A DNA stretch of 64,000 nucleotides, from positions 248,001-312,000 of the forward strand of contig NZ_JALEGV010000040.1 of NCBI RefSeq assembly GCF_022763245.1, read 5' to 3'. This document shows positions 24,794 to 33,132 of this stretch, piece by piece (the first letter of the stretch is position 1; every line of letters starts with the position of its first letter). The DNA is from Oricola sp. (lineage in GTDB: Bacteria > Pseudomonadota > Alphaproteobacteria > Rhizobiales > Rhizobiaceae). A program made the position numbers and the translations under genes. The notes below the pieces were generated by a model. That model had not been told where the DNA came from. It did not search any database and worked only from the letters and a program-made list of their open reading frames with translations.

Positions 24794-25738
24794 TCATTCC
24801 GGCGAACGGTCGAGCGCGCTCACCCCGAAGAAAGGCGTGTAGCCAAGCTCCCGAATGGACGTCCTGACCTGTTCCTTGAGCGCTTCGTTTTCGAGATACT
24901 CCGTGACGAAGATCTTGATCCCGGCACGTTCCGCCAGCGCGAGCCGGTCGAGGCTCCAGCGGATGTCTGATTCGGCATTCAACCGGTCACGTCCCTGCAG
25001 CCCGGTCAGAAGCGACTCCTTGTTGAGCGCGTCGATCGCCCCGCGATAGCGGGCGTTCTTCAGGAGGTCTTCCGCGTTTTGCGGCAGCAGCATGAACCCC
25101 GGGTGACGGGCCCGCGCCCGCTCGGCGATCGCCGCGACAAGCGAGGCCATCTCCTCGCCCGCATTCGGGTTGGCCGGCGACCACTCGACATAGGAATCGA
25201 CCCGGTCGAGCAAGGCCCCGTCATAGCCGGCCGCGAGCAACTGATCGAGAAGCCCGAAGACGAGTTCCTGCCATTCGGGGTTCCAGAACTGCACGGGAAA
25301 TGCGCCAGGCCAGTTCCTGTTCTCGGGGCCGAGCCATTCGGGCGGCCTGCGGCGCCAGGCCTGCGGCCAGAACCAGCGCTTCACGTCGGCCTCGCCGACC
25401 GACAGATAGGCGAAGACGAGCCGGCGGCTGCCGTCGGGCTTGCGCTTCAGCGCGGCGATCTCGTCCGGCGACATGAACCGCCCTGCGTAATCGTCCAGGC
25501 TGTGCTCGACGACGATCAGATCGAGCGGTGTCGCCGCGAGCTCGCCGATGTCGAGGTTCTGGTACTGGCAGCCCCATCGGCGCACCTTGCGCAGCAGGCG
25601 CAACGCCTCGGCCCGCCCGAGACGCTGGTCGGCGCCGGCCGCGAAGCCCGGGCGCCAGACGCTTGCCGCGAGCAGTCCGAGGATACCGCTGACCACCCCG
25701 CGACGCGCTTCCGAGAAAGGCAGCCAGCGACGAGTCAT
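24794..25738 (-). CDS. Secreted GH114-type glycosidase (PelA hydrolase-domain-like)
   Basis: 314 residues with a signal peptide (RRGVVSGILGLLAASVWRPG then FAAGA). The barrel matches GH114/endo-alpha-1,4-polygalactosaminidase proteins: LRKVRRWGCQYQNLDIGELA, LVFAYLSVGEADVKRWFWP, PVQFWNPEWQELVFG and GYDGALLDRVDSYVEWSP, the acidic residues of the last two being the likely catalytic pair. In Pseudomonas this domain is the N-terminal part of PelA and cuts GalNAc-containing Pel. Here it is the last gene of the pel-like operon, overlapping the OPX stop (ATGA), so PelA appears to be split into two proteins. Confidence 0.82.
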   Translation of the reverse strand: MTRRWLPFSEARRGVVSGILGLLAASVWRPGFAAGADQRLGRAEALRLLRKVRRWGCQYQNLDIGELAATPLDLIVVEHSLDDYAGRFMSPDEIAALKRKPDGSRRLVFAYLSVGEADVKRWFWPQAWRRRPPEWLGPENRNWPGAFPVQFWNPEWQELVFGLLDQLLAAGYDGALLDRVDSYVEWSPANPNAGEEMASLVAAIAERARARHPGFMLLPQNAEDLLKNARYRGAIDALNKESLLTGLQGRDRLNAESDIRWSLDRLALAERAGIKIFVTEYLENEALKEQVRTSIRELGYTPFFGVSALDRSPE

Positions 25739-27078
25739 TGGATGTAGCGCGTCGGCGGAAGCAGGGTGTCGTTGACCTGCACTTCTATCACATCGCCCGG
25801 TGCAAGGCTGGTCGTCGGCTGGGCGGCAAAGGTCACGGTTCCGTCCTGCGTGCTGCGGATGATGCGCAGCTCGAACGCGCCGATGTCGCGTGTGGTCTGC
25901 ACCGTTCCAGGCACCGAAAGCGAGATGCGACGCGCGGCCTCGACTGTCGTTCTCAGCCGCGCGATCTCGTCCGTCGTCTTGAGCAGGTCACGCGAGACTT
26001 CCGCCATGTAGTCGAGCCCGATCTTGTCTCGCGCCGCCGTGTCGCGGGCGATGCGCTGTTCGGTTTCGAGAATGGAGGCCGTCCATTGCTGGCGCTGCGT
26101 TTCGAGCGACGCGATCTCCGCGCGCAGGGGAATGATCAGGTTTTGCTTGGTCAGGCGCGGATCCGGCTCCGTCAGGTCGGCGATCATGGCGTGGCGGGTC
26201 CGGATCGCCTGCGCGGCATTGTCGATGGAAGCCTGCATCGCGCGCACTTCGTCGCGCGAGGCCCGAAGGATCGCGTCGAACTGGGCGGCCTGGCTGGAGC
26301 GGGCGCTCGCCGCGCGACGGCTCGCCTCCGCCTCCGTGTTGATCAGGCGTTCGGCAAGATCGAAGCCGACCAGGTCGACCAGCGCGTCGGGAACGCGAAG
26401 ATCGCGCCCGTCGCCTTCCGCTTCCAGTCGCTCCAGATGCGCGATCAGGCCGGTCAGGCGGGTCATGGCGTCCTGCGAGCGTTCCGCCTCGCGGCCCGCC
26501 TCTATGACGGAACCCGCCTGGTTCTCACCGGCGCCGAGACCGCCTGCCAGCGCGATCGCCTGGATGGCGACCATGCCCGAGAGATAGCGAAACTCGCCGG
26601 GCTTGCGGACCGGACCGACCACATAGACCGGACGCCGCTCGAGGATGGCGATGTGCACGTCCACAGGCTGGTTGGTCTGTTCCTCATAGGCGGTCACGAT
26701 GTCGTCCCGCACCTCTTCGGATGACCGTCCGGCGACCGCGATCGGCCCGAAGCGCGGCAGGTTGATCTCGCCCCGGGCATCGACCACGTGATCGGCGGTC
26801 AGATCCACCCGCTGGTAAAAGGTGCGCAACGCCGCCTCTTCGGCCGATTTGCCGCTGCCCGGCAGGTCGAGCTGCTCGAAGAAGCTGATCTTCAGCTTGT
26901 CGCCGACCGCGAAGTCGCCCGACAGGGCGGGCGGCGCCTGGTTGAGAGACTGGGTATGCAGGCCGTCCTGCGTCGCCTGCGCCCCGGCAAGCGAGGGCGC
27001 GATCACGAATGACAGGCCGAGGAGAGCGGATTTCAAGCCGGGCATGCGAAGCCGCGGTGATGTCTTCGTGGTGGTCAT
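25735..27078 (-). CDS. Polysaccharide export protein (OPX/Wza-like) with long coiled-coil insert
   Basis: 447 residues from the ATG at 27078, one base after the pelG stop. A Sec signal peptide ends near LAGAQA; there is no lipobox. Residues about 50-140 are a Poly_export domain (FAVGDKLKISFFEQLDLPG; INLPRFGPIAVAGRSSEEV). An SLBB domain follows (RPVYVVGPVRKPGEFRY). Then comes a roughly 200-residue helical region (about 180-390) and a C-terminal beta segment SLAPGDVIEVQVNDTLLPP. OPX proteins form or gate the outer-membrane exit for capsule-type polymers. Canonical Pel export uses the PelB barrel and PelC ring; this protein may replace them. Confidence 0.85.
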   Translation of the reverse strand: MTTTKTSPRLRMPGLKSALLGLSFVIAPSLAGAQATQDGLHTQSLNQAPPALSGDFAVGDKLKISFFEQLDLPGSGKSAEEAALRTFYQRVDLTADHVVDARGEINLPRFGPIAVAGRSSEEVRDDIVTAYEEQTNQPVDVHIAILERRPVYVVGPVRKPGEFRYLSGMVAIQAIALAGGLGAGENQAGSVIEAGREAERSQDAMTRLTGLIAHLERLEAEGDGRDLRVPDALVDLVGFDLAERLINTEAEASRRAASARSSQAAQFDAILRASRDEVRAMQASIDNAAQAIRTRHAMIADLTEPDPRLTKQNLIIPLRAEIASLETQRQQWTASILETEQRIARDTAARDKIGLDYMAEVSRDLLKTTDEIARLRTTVEAARRISLSVPGTVQTTRDIGAFELRIIRSTQDGTVTFAAQPTTSLAPGDVIEVQVNDTLLPPTRYIQ

Positions 27079-27079
27079 G

Positions 27080-28585
27080 TCATGCTTCCCTTTCCGGGCG
27101 TCCGGCATGTCGGACGCGAAAAATGGCGGTGATGGATGTGAGACGCGCGCCGGTTTTGCGAGCGGGCTTCGGCGTCCAGGGCCGTCGCTCGGCCCGCGCC
27201 GAACGCAGCGCGTAGCTGAAGGTGAGGAACACGAGCCGGTCGAGCGTGTCGTTCAGGGTGGCGAGCGCGATAACCGCGGCGATCGCCGAAGCCGCGAAGA
27301 AGCCGAAACCGAGATAGTCCTGGCCGAAGCGCAGGAACAGCAGGGTCGCCGCGACATTCAGGACAAGGAACAGGGCCTGCAGCGAAAGGAAGGCGCGATC
27401 GCGGCCACAGTTCAGGACGAGGGTCGTCGCCGCGAAGAACACCACATAGAAGGCCGCGCCCAGCGTCCCGACCCGGAAGAGCGCGATCTGCTGATACTGC
27501 AGGGCGAGCGGCTCGACCAGCGCAGGCGCGAGCACGGTCAGCACCAGCGCCGCGATCATCTGGGCGCCGACCAGCCGGAAGATGCCGGCCTCGGCGCCGT
27601 GCTTCAGCTCCGCCGAGCGCGCCTCGATGTGGTCGAGGGTCTCGTGGTTGCGCATCGCGCCCAGGAAAGCCTGCATGCGCACGAACCAGTCGGAATCGAC
27701 GGAGGTCAGGAACACCACCAGACCGGGCAGCATGGTCAGGCGCGAAATGAACATGGCGCTGTCGTAGAAGGGCGAGGTCGGCAGGCCGTTGAGCGCGGCA
27801 TCGCCGAACGGGCTGAGCCAGACGACGATCGAATCGATCCAGATCGCCAGCACGCCGAACCCCGCACCGGCGCCGATCGCGCGATAGCGCGACATGGCCG
27901 AGAGCAGGCGCTTCAGCGGCCGGGACACCGAAACGACCGGCGCGGCGAAATGCGACAGGATCGATGAGGAGAGCCATAGCGATGCCAGGCCGAGGCCGAA
28001 GGCGAAGGCGAGCGTCTGCACCGCGATCCCGCCGCCGAGACCGACGACCCCGATGGTCGCTGCCACGGAGAAACCGAAGCCCAGGACGAAGGCGACCGTG
28101 ACGGTGCGATAGTCCTGCATGGCGGCGCAGAACGCGGCGGCGGGCCAGACCATCGAGATGACGGCTGCCGCCAGGATCGCAGCCGCGAGCGCCTCGCCCT
28201 TGAGGTCGAAAACGCCTGCATAGATGCAGAACGCCAGCACGGCGCCGGTCAACGCCGCGGCAATCAGCGACAGGAGGTAGATCGCAGAGACATCCGCCTT
28301 GCGATCCTCGAACAGATCGTCGGACACCAGCCGGATCGCGAACGCGGTGATCGGCGCCGCCGCGACAAGCGAGATGAAGAAGAGATAGATCAGCGTCGCC
28401 TGCAGCGAGAACGCCTGCTCGACCATGTCGGAGTGGATGAGGTTCAGGTTGATGAGCTTCAGCGCGACCACGGCGAGCAGCCACGGCCCGGCGATCACGG
28501 CCGCGCCGTGGCCGATCGAGGCGACCGGGCCGAGCAGACCGTCCTCGCGCGACAGCCGGTCAAGCCGGAACCCTATGCCCGCCAT
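27080..28585 (-). CDS. pelG: Exopolysaccharide Pel transporter PelG
   Basis: 501 residues (Pseudomonas PelG is 456), about 12 membrane helices of the MOP/PST flippase superfamily. It begins MAGIGFRLDRLSREDGLLGP, the characteristic PelG N-terminus, followed by the first helix IAGPWLLAVVALKL. SFLPGLVVFLTS-like and VDSDWFVRMQAFLGA segments lie mid-protein. The C-terminal 40 residues are basic and unmatched in the shorter homologue. It overlaps pelF by 13 bp. Together with PelF it should polymerise and move the polymer across the inner membrane. Confidence 0.93.
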   Translation of the reverse strand: MAGIGFRLDRLSREDGLLGPVASIGHGAAVIAGPWLLAVVALKLINLNLIHSDMVEQAFSLQATLIYLFFISLVAAAPITAFAIRLVSDDLFEDRKADVSAIYLLSLIAAALTGAVLAFCIYAGVFDLKGEALAAAILAAAVISMVWPAAAFCAAMQDYRTVTVAFVLGFGFSVAATIGVVGLGGGIAVQTLAFAFGLGLASLWLSSSILSHFAAPVVSVSRPLKRLLSAMSRYRAIGAGAGFGVLAIWIDSIVVWLSPFGDAALNGLPTSPFYDSAMFISRLTMLPGLVVFLTSVDSDWFVRMQAFLGAMRNHETLDHIEARSAELKHGAEAGIFRLVGAQMIAALVLTVLAPALVEPLALQYQQIALFRVGTLGAAFYVVFFAATTLVLNCGRDRAFLSLQALFLVLNVAATLLFLRFGQDYLGFGFFAASAIAAVIALATLNDTLDRLVFLTFSYALRSARAERRPWTPKPARKTGARLTSITAIFRVRHAGRPEREA

Positions 28586-30102
28586 GACCGCGCCCTCCCC
28601 GTCTCGTTGCGGCGGTCCGCGGAATCGTAGAGGCCCTGATATTCGGCCGCGGCCTTCTCGGAGGTGTAGAGTTCGCGGACGCGCTGCTTGAGGTTGTTCC
28701 CCAGTCTTTCACGCAACGCGCCGTCGCTCAGCAGCGCAACGATGTGCGCGGCGATCTGGTCGTCGGCGAGCAGGTCGGCGATGAAACCGCCCCGCTGCGG
28801 AAAGTCGCCGTTTTCCTCCGGCCCCTCAAGCATCTCGCGGCACGCGCCGACATTGGTCGTGACACAGGGCCGACCTGCCGCGCCGGCTTCCAGAACGGCC
28901 AGCGGCTGCGCCTCGCTGAGGCTGGTGAGCACCACCACATGCGAGTCCGCCAACAGGTCCGTCACATTGACCCGGCCGGTGAAGGTCAGCGTCTCGCCGA
29001 GGCCGAGTTCGGCGACGAGATCGCGGCATTCGGCGGCATAGGCCGGATCCTCGTCGGTCGGTCCGGCCACCAGAACGCGGACATTTGGGATCTGCGCCCG
29101 GATCTGGTCGGCAGCACGGATGAAGGTCTTGATGTCCTTGATCGGCACGATCCTGCCGACCAGCGAAACGGTCGGCGGGTCTTCGGGCGCCGGCGGAATC
29201 GCGCCGAAGCGGTCGATGTCGATCCCGTTCGGAATGATGCGCATGCGGGCGTCGTCCGCGCCAAGCATGCGCTGCATCGCCTGATTGTCGCCGAAGAGCG
29301 TCGTGATGTGGTCGCAGCCCTCGTAGCAGGCTCGGGCATAGGCCCTGAAGGTGGTGATCCAGAGATCGCGCAGATCGAGGCGCGGATCGTCGAACGACAG
29401 CCCCTTGTCGACCGTGTCGGTGATCCAGCGGGCCATCAGGATCTCGATCTGCCGTTCGTTCGTGTAGATGCCGTGTTCGGTCAGCATCACCTGGGTGCCG
29501 CCCTCGATCGCGGCGCGTGCGGCCAGAAGGCCGGCGTAACCCGTCGAGATCGCGTGATAGGTCCGTGCCGGCGGGATCGGCGCCTTCATGACGGCGAACA
29601 GTCCCCCCATCAGCGCCTGCCAGGCCCAGAAGAAATCCTTGAACGAGGCCTGCGGCATCAAGGCACGATAGGCCCCGACGCAGAGCTGCCAGGCAAAGGC
29701 GGAGTCCATCAGCGCCTTCAGCGAAACCGGCCGGTGCGGATCGTTGATCAGCCGGTCGATCCCGGCCAGACGGTCGAGAGACCCTGTCTGGACAAACGAG
29801 ACGATGAGACCGGACAGTTCCGTTGCGTCCGGCAGCGCCTTGCCGCGGCCCGCACCGGCACTCGTGTCGTCGAGGATGATTTCCGTCAGGCTTTCGAGAT
29901 TGTTCGGAAACGCATAGCGCGGCGTGCGGTCGTCGGCCGACATGGCGATCGACACGACGGAGAACCGCGTCCCGGGACAGGAGCGCATCAGCCAGTCGAG
30001 CCAGGTGGACACGCCGCCCGCGACATGCGGGTAGCAGCCCTCGACGATCAGGCAGACGTCGGCCGGTTCCCCGGCCCGGTTGCGCAGGAGCGCGTTGCTC
30101 AT
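28573..30102 (-). CDS. pelF: Pel polysaccharide glycosyltransferase PelF (GT4)
   Basis: 509 residues, almost exactly the length of Pseudomonas PelF (507). It starts with ADVCLIVEGCYPHVAGGVSTW, the PelF hallmark. The N-terminal GT-B half includes MLTEHGIYTNERQIEI; the C-terminal half has VSLVGRIVPIKDIKTFIRAA and the EX7E-type region LTSLSEAQPLAVLEAGAAGR for UDP-sugar binding. It is a cytosolic enzyme using UDP-GalNAc/GlcNAc in Pel synthesis. The ATG at 30102 overlaps the preceding stop (ATGA), which rules out the longer open frame upstream. Confidence 0.95.
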   Translation of the reverse strand: MSNALLRNRAGEPADVCLIVEGCYPHVAGGVSTWLDWLMRSCPGTRFSVVSIAMSADDRTPRYAFPNNLESLTEIILDDTSAGAGRGKALPDATELSGLIVSFVQTGSLDRLAGIDRLINDPHRPVSLKALMDSAFAWQLCVGAYRALMPQASFKDFFWAWQALMGGLFAVMKAPIPPARTYHAISTGYAGLLAARAAIEGGTQVMLTEHGIYTNERQIEILMARWITDTVDKGLSFDDPRLDLRDLWITTFRAYARACYEGCDHITTLFGDNQAMQRMLGADDARMRIIPNGIDIDRFGAIPPAPEDPPTVSLVGRIVPIKDIKTFIRAADQIRAQIPNVRVLVAGPTDEDPAYAAECRDLVAELGLGETLTFTGRVNVTDLLADSHVVVLTSLSEAQPLAVLEAGAAGRPCVTTNVGACREMLEGPEENGDFPQRGGFIADLLADDQIAAHIVALLSDGALRERLGNNLKQRVRELYTSEKAAAEYQGLYDSADRRNETGRARSWRA

Positions 30103-30707
30103 GCCACGCCCTCCCGCGGCAGCGCGCGGGCCGCGCGCGCGGCCTCGTCGCGAAGTCGCGCATGGACCGCGGCGGCCGATGCGCGAACGGCGATTTCGTC
30201 GCTCTTCAACGCGATCTCCAGCAGCGTCGGCGGGAACGCGTCGGACCGGTCGGCAATCTCGGCGAGCGCCTCGAGCCGCTTCGGCACCGGCGCGTATTTG
30301 AGGATCGCGTCGAAAGCTTGCGGCATCGCACCCGGGCGATAGGCGCGTCCCGACACGATCTTGAGATAGAGTTCGCCCGCCCGGTCCCCGTCCGCACCGC
30401 CCTTCAAGCGGCGATACCAGGGCGCATCCTCGGAGAACCCGCCGGATGCGAATGCCAGACGCAGCAGCAGCAGCATCGCACCGAACGCGCCGACCGGCCC
30501 CATGGTCAGCGTGGCCAGCCCGGTGACGATCGCAGCGGTCAGATCGGCAGCCCGAATGGTGAGCATCAGAACGCAAGCAACCACAAGCCCGAGATGGATC
30601 GCGGCCCAGACCGGCGGGGTCAGCCCACCTGCCCAGACCACGGCGGCAAGCACGGTTTCGGCGATGAAGGCCACGAATGTGACAGCGAGAGCGAAAGGCG
30701 TGTTCAT
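30099..30707 (-). CDS. PelE-like inner-membrane protein
   Basis: 202 residues with three or four N-terminal membrane helices (FALAVTFVAFIAETVLAAVV; AAIHLGLVVACVLMLTI; ATLTMGPVGAFGAMLLLLRL) and a soluble helical C-terminus with HEAT/TPR-like residues (RLEALAEIADRSDAFPP; DEIAVRASAAAVHARL). Pseudomonas PelE is larger (about 330 residues), with two helices and a TPR domain that binds PelD. Position between the PelD-like and PelF genes is the main support. ATGA overlaps are present at both ends. Confidence 0.62.
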   Translation of the reverse strand: MNTPFALAVTFVAFIAETVLAAVVWAGGLTPPVWAAIHLGLVVACVLMLTIRAADLTAAIVTGLATLTMGPVGAFGAMLLLLRLAFASGGFSEDAPWYRRLKGGADGDRAGELYLKIVSGRAYRPGAMPQAFDAILKYAPVPKRLEALAEIADRSDAFPPTLLEIALKSDEIAVRASAAAVHARLRDEAARAARALPREGVA

Positions 30708-31723
30708 TCCTGCCTCTCGAATTGCAACAGGCTCTGCGGCCGCTTGCGCCGCCCCGGCAGACCGCCACCCGGGTGAAGCGGCGCCGTGCCCGAGAGGGCT
30801 TCGGATGCGGCCAGCGCGCGAGCGATCAGCTCGGCCAGCAGCAGTGCCGCACGCATGTCGCCGTCACGGGGACATCCCTCCATCACGAGGATCGCGTTCA
30901 TCGCGGTGGTTTTCACGTCGATCACCGGTGCCGCGACCGTGCAGTCCGGCCGGTCTCCGTCGGCTCCAGGTTGACCCGGAAATGCATGCGCGACGCGTCC
31001 CTGCTCGAGCCTGGCGGCAACGAGCCGTGCCATCGGCACCGCTGCCGATCCGGCCGGTCGGGCGATCCAGTCGTCTCCTTCGCGCACCAGGAGCGATGCG
31101 TCCCGACAGCCCGTCGCCAGGCGGCAAAGCCGGACGAGCGTCTCGTCGCGATCCGTGCCTGCGCCCGTCTCACCCAGCCGGGACAGGAGCTCGCGGAACT
31201 CGGGAAGCGAACCTTCGCTCCGGATCGCCGCCGCGTATTCCAGCTTGCGGATATGCTCGCGAAGCTCTTCGGCATAGTCGGCGATCGTTTCGCGCTGGGT
31301 GTCGTATTCCCTGACCGTGCCGGCCAGGGCCACGATGCGTCCGCGCATCCGGTCGCGATAGGCTCCGAGCATCGCGGCGGCCGAGAACCACAGAACCGGC
31401 TCCTTCGCCAGGGCCAGTGCCTGATCGTAGTAATCGGCACCGATCCCCGGCTGCACGCCCGAGAGCGCCCAATGCAATCCGGCGGCCACGGCTGCGGCCG
31501 CGAGGCCAGGCACAAGGCCGTGGACGGTCGCGAACAGCAGCACCGGCACCCAGAACGGATGCGGGTTGAATGCAAGCAACGCTCCGCCGCCGAAGATTCT
31601 GGAGAGGAAAACGAGGCCGGCGAAGACGAGGCCGAGCTCGACGATCCATCCGCCCTGCGCCCAAAGCGCTCGCATCGGATGGCCGGACCGCTCTTCGGCT
31701 CTGTTGTCCTGAAAAATCGTCAT
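30704..31723 (-). CDS. PelD-like membrane GAF protein without a GGDEF domain
   Basis: 339 residues from the ATG at 31723, overlapping the TPR gene stop (ATGA). Three or four N-terminal helices (VELGLVFAGLVFLSRIFG; VPVLLFATVHGLVPGLAAAA) are followed by a coiled linker (EYDTQRETIADYAEELREHI) and a GAF domain (about 175-310). Pseudomonas PelD continues with a degenerate GGDEF domain whose RxxD site binds c-di-GMP and activates synthesis. Here only about 30 residues follow the GAF domain and no GGDEF fold is visible. An RDGD at 286-289 lies inside the GAF end and is not evidently an I-site. Confidence 0.75.
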   Translation of the reverse strand: MTIFQDNRAEERSGHPMRALWAQGGWIVELGLVFAGLVFLSRIFGGGALLAFNPHPFWVPVLLFATVHGLVPGLAAAAVAAGLHWALSGVQPGIGADYYDQALALAKEPVLWFSAAAMLGAYRDRMRGRIVALAGTVREYDTQRETIADYAEELREHIRKLEYAAAIRSEGSLPEFRELLSRLGETGAGTDRDETLVRLCRLATGCRDASLLVREGDDWIARPAGSAAVPMARLVAARLEQGRVAHAFPGQPGADGDRPDCTVAAPVIDVKTTAMNAILVMEGCPRDGDMRAALLLAELIARALAASEALSGTAPLHPGGGLPGRRKRPQSLLQFERQE

Positions 31724-33132
31724 CTCAGCCGCGTCCTTTCCTGCGGTTCGGCGGTGATCGCGCCCGTCAGCACCGGTTTCCAGATGTCCAGCTTGGGGTC
31801 GTAGCGATCCGACCACGTGGCCGCGCGCTGGAGCGCGGGCACCAGAGCCGGCGGCAGCGTTCCGGACCGCCAGCGCTGCATGAGATTGGCGAAGAGCTCG
31901 TCCGGCTTGAACGCGTCTTCCGCCATCGCGGCCCAGGCGACGGCTTCGTCTTCCGCCAGATCGCCCAGTTCCGTCTGGGCGAGGAAGTAGCGCAACGCGA
32001 TGTCGTTCTTTTCCGCGCGTGCCAGAGCGGCGCCGAACATCGGCTCATAGGCAAGCAGCCGCGCCGTCAGCAAAGGGCGCAGGCCCGCTATCGCGCCGTA
32101 GCCCTGGTGTTCGTAAAGCGCGCGCGCAAGCGCCACGGCTCGGGCCGGGTCCGTCGCGCCGTCACCGCCGCGAATGCCTGCGAGCACTTCCATAAGGACG
32201 GTTCTTGCCTGGCCCGTGGAGATGGCGAGGTCGACATAGAGCCTGATCGCCTGGCGTGCAGTCGCCCGGTCCGCATCGGCCAGCCACCGGTCGACCACCG
32301 AGCGCGCCAGAGGCAGCCCGCCCTCGCGACCGATGGTCCAGGCGAGGTCGCCGATCTCGCTCGTCTGTCCCTGGGCCACTGAGGCAGCGAGATCGACGGC
32401 CTGATCATTCGCGCCCGCACGGACGAGCCTCAGGACGAACAGTCCGAGTTCTTCGGGCTTCAGGTCTGACTTCACCCACTCTTGCGCGAGGTCCGACGCC
32501 GCATCGAACTCACCCGTTTCGACCATCGAATCAAACAGCAACCGCCGCGCCATGAGCTGGTGCATGCCCGGCTCCCCGACGACCTTGGCGAGCACGTCCC
32601 GGGCATCCTGATAGTCCTGCTCGCGCACGAGGAGTTCTCCAAGACGCAGGGCGAGATCGGCCTCCAGCCGCGTGTCGCGGAAGCGGTAGAGAAGATCGTA
32701 CTCCTCCTGATACCGACCATAGACCCGGTAGAGCCGGGCGAGCTTGGCGACGCTTTCGGCATCCGAGGTGACGTCGATCAGATGGCGCAGCGTCTCGACC
32801 AGCGCATCGACGTCCTGGCGATAATCGTAGAACTCGACGGCGCGCTGCAGCATCAGCGGATCGTCGGGATGGCTCGCGAGATAGCTGCGAATTGCAGCCT
32901 CCGCGACCGCCGGATCGCCCGACCGGCTGTTCAGGTCCACGACGGACGATAGGAGCAGACGGTCATGATCGCCCTGCCGGAAAGCCTCGGTGCCAACCCG
33001 GACGGCAGCCTCGTCACGCCCGTCACGGCTCAGCATGGCGACTCGCTCCGTGACGCCAGGCACGCTCAGGGCCGCCCCGGCCGTGGCGATCACGGCGAAG
33101 ATCGCGACAAGGCTGACGGGAGACGGCCTCAT
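31720..33132 (-). CDS. TPR-repeat protein with N-terminal anchor (PelB TPR-region-like)
   Basis: 470 residues. One N-terminal helix (VSLVAIFAVIATAGAALSVP) acts as a signal anchor or signal peptide, followed by tandem helical pairs of TPR type such as AIRSYLASHPDDPLMLQRAV and LGELLVREQDYQDARDVLA. In Pseudomonas, PelB has an N-terminal helix, about 19 TPRs and a C-terminal outer-membrane beta-barrel (1193 residues). No barrel is seen here. The TPR part binds and localises PelA in that system, so a similar scaffold role for the deacetylase encoded just upstream is plausible. Confidence 0.65.
   Translation of the reverse strand: MRPSPVSLVAIFAVIATAGAALSVPGVTERVAMLSRDGRDEAAVRVGTEAFRQGDHDRLLLSSVVDLNSRSGDPAVAEAAIRSYLASHPDDPLMLQRAVEFYDYRQDVDALVETLRHLIDVTSDAESVAKLARLYRVYGRYQEEYDLLYRFRDTRLEADLALRLGELLVREQDYQDARDVLAKVVGEPGMHQLMARRLLFDSMVETGEFDAASDLAQEWVKSDLKPEELGLFVLRLVRAGANDQAVDLAASVAQGQTSEIGDLAWTIGREGGLPLARSVVDRWLADADRATARQAIRLYVDLAISTGQARTVLMEVLAGIRGGDGATDPARAVALARALYEHQGYGAIAGLRPLLTARLLAYEPMFGAALARAEKNDIALRYFLAQTELGDLAEDEAVAWAAMAEDAFKPDELFANLMQRWRSGTLPPALVPALQRAATWSDRYDPKLDIWKPVLTGAITAEPQERTRLR

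Noticed and set aside
28573..30768. 731-codon version of PelF
   Set aside because: The extra N-terminal 222 codons are the shadow of the PelE-like gene; the ATG at 30102 gives the exact PelF length and start motif.
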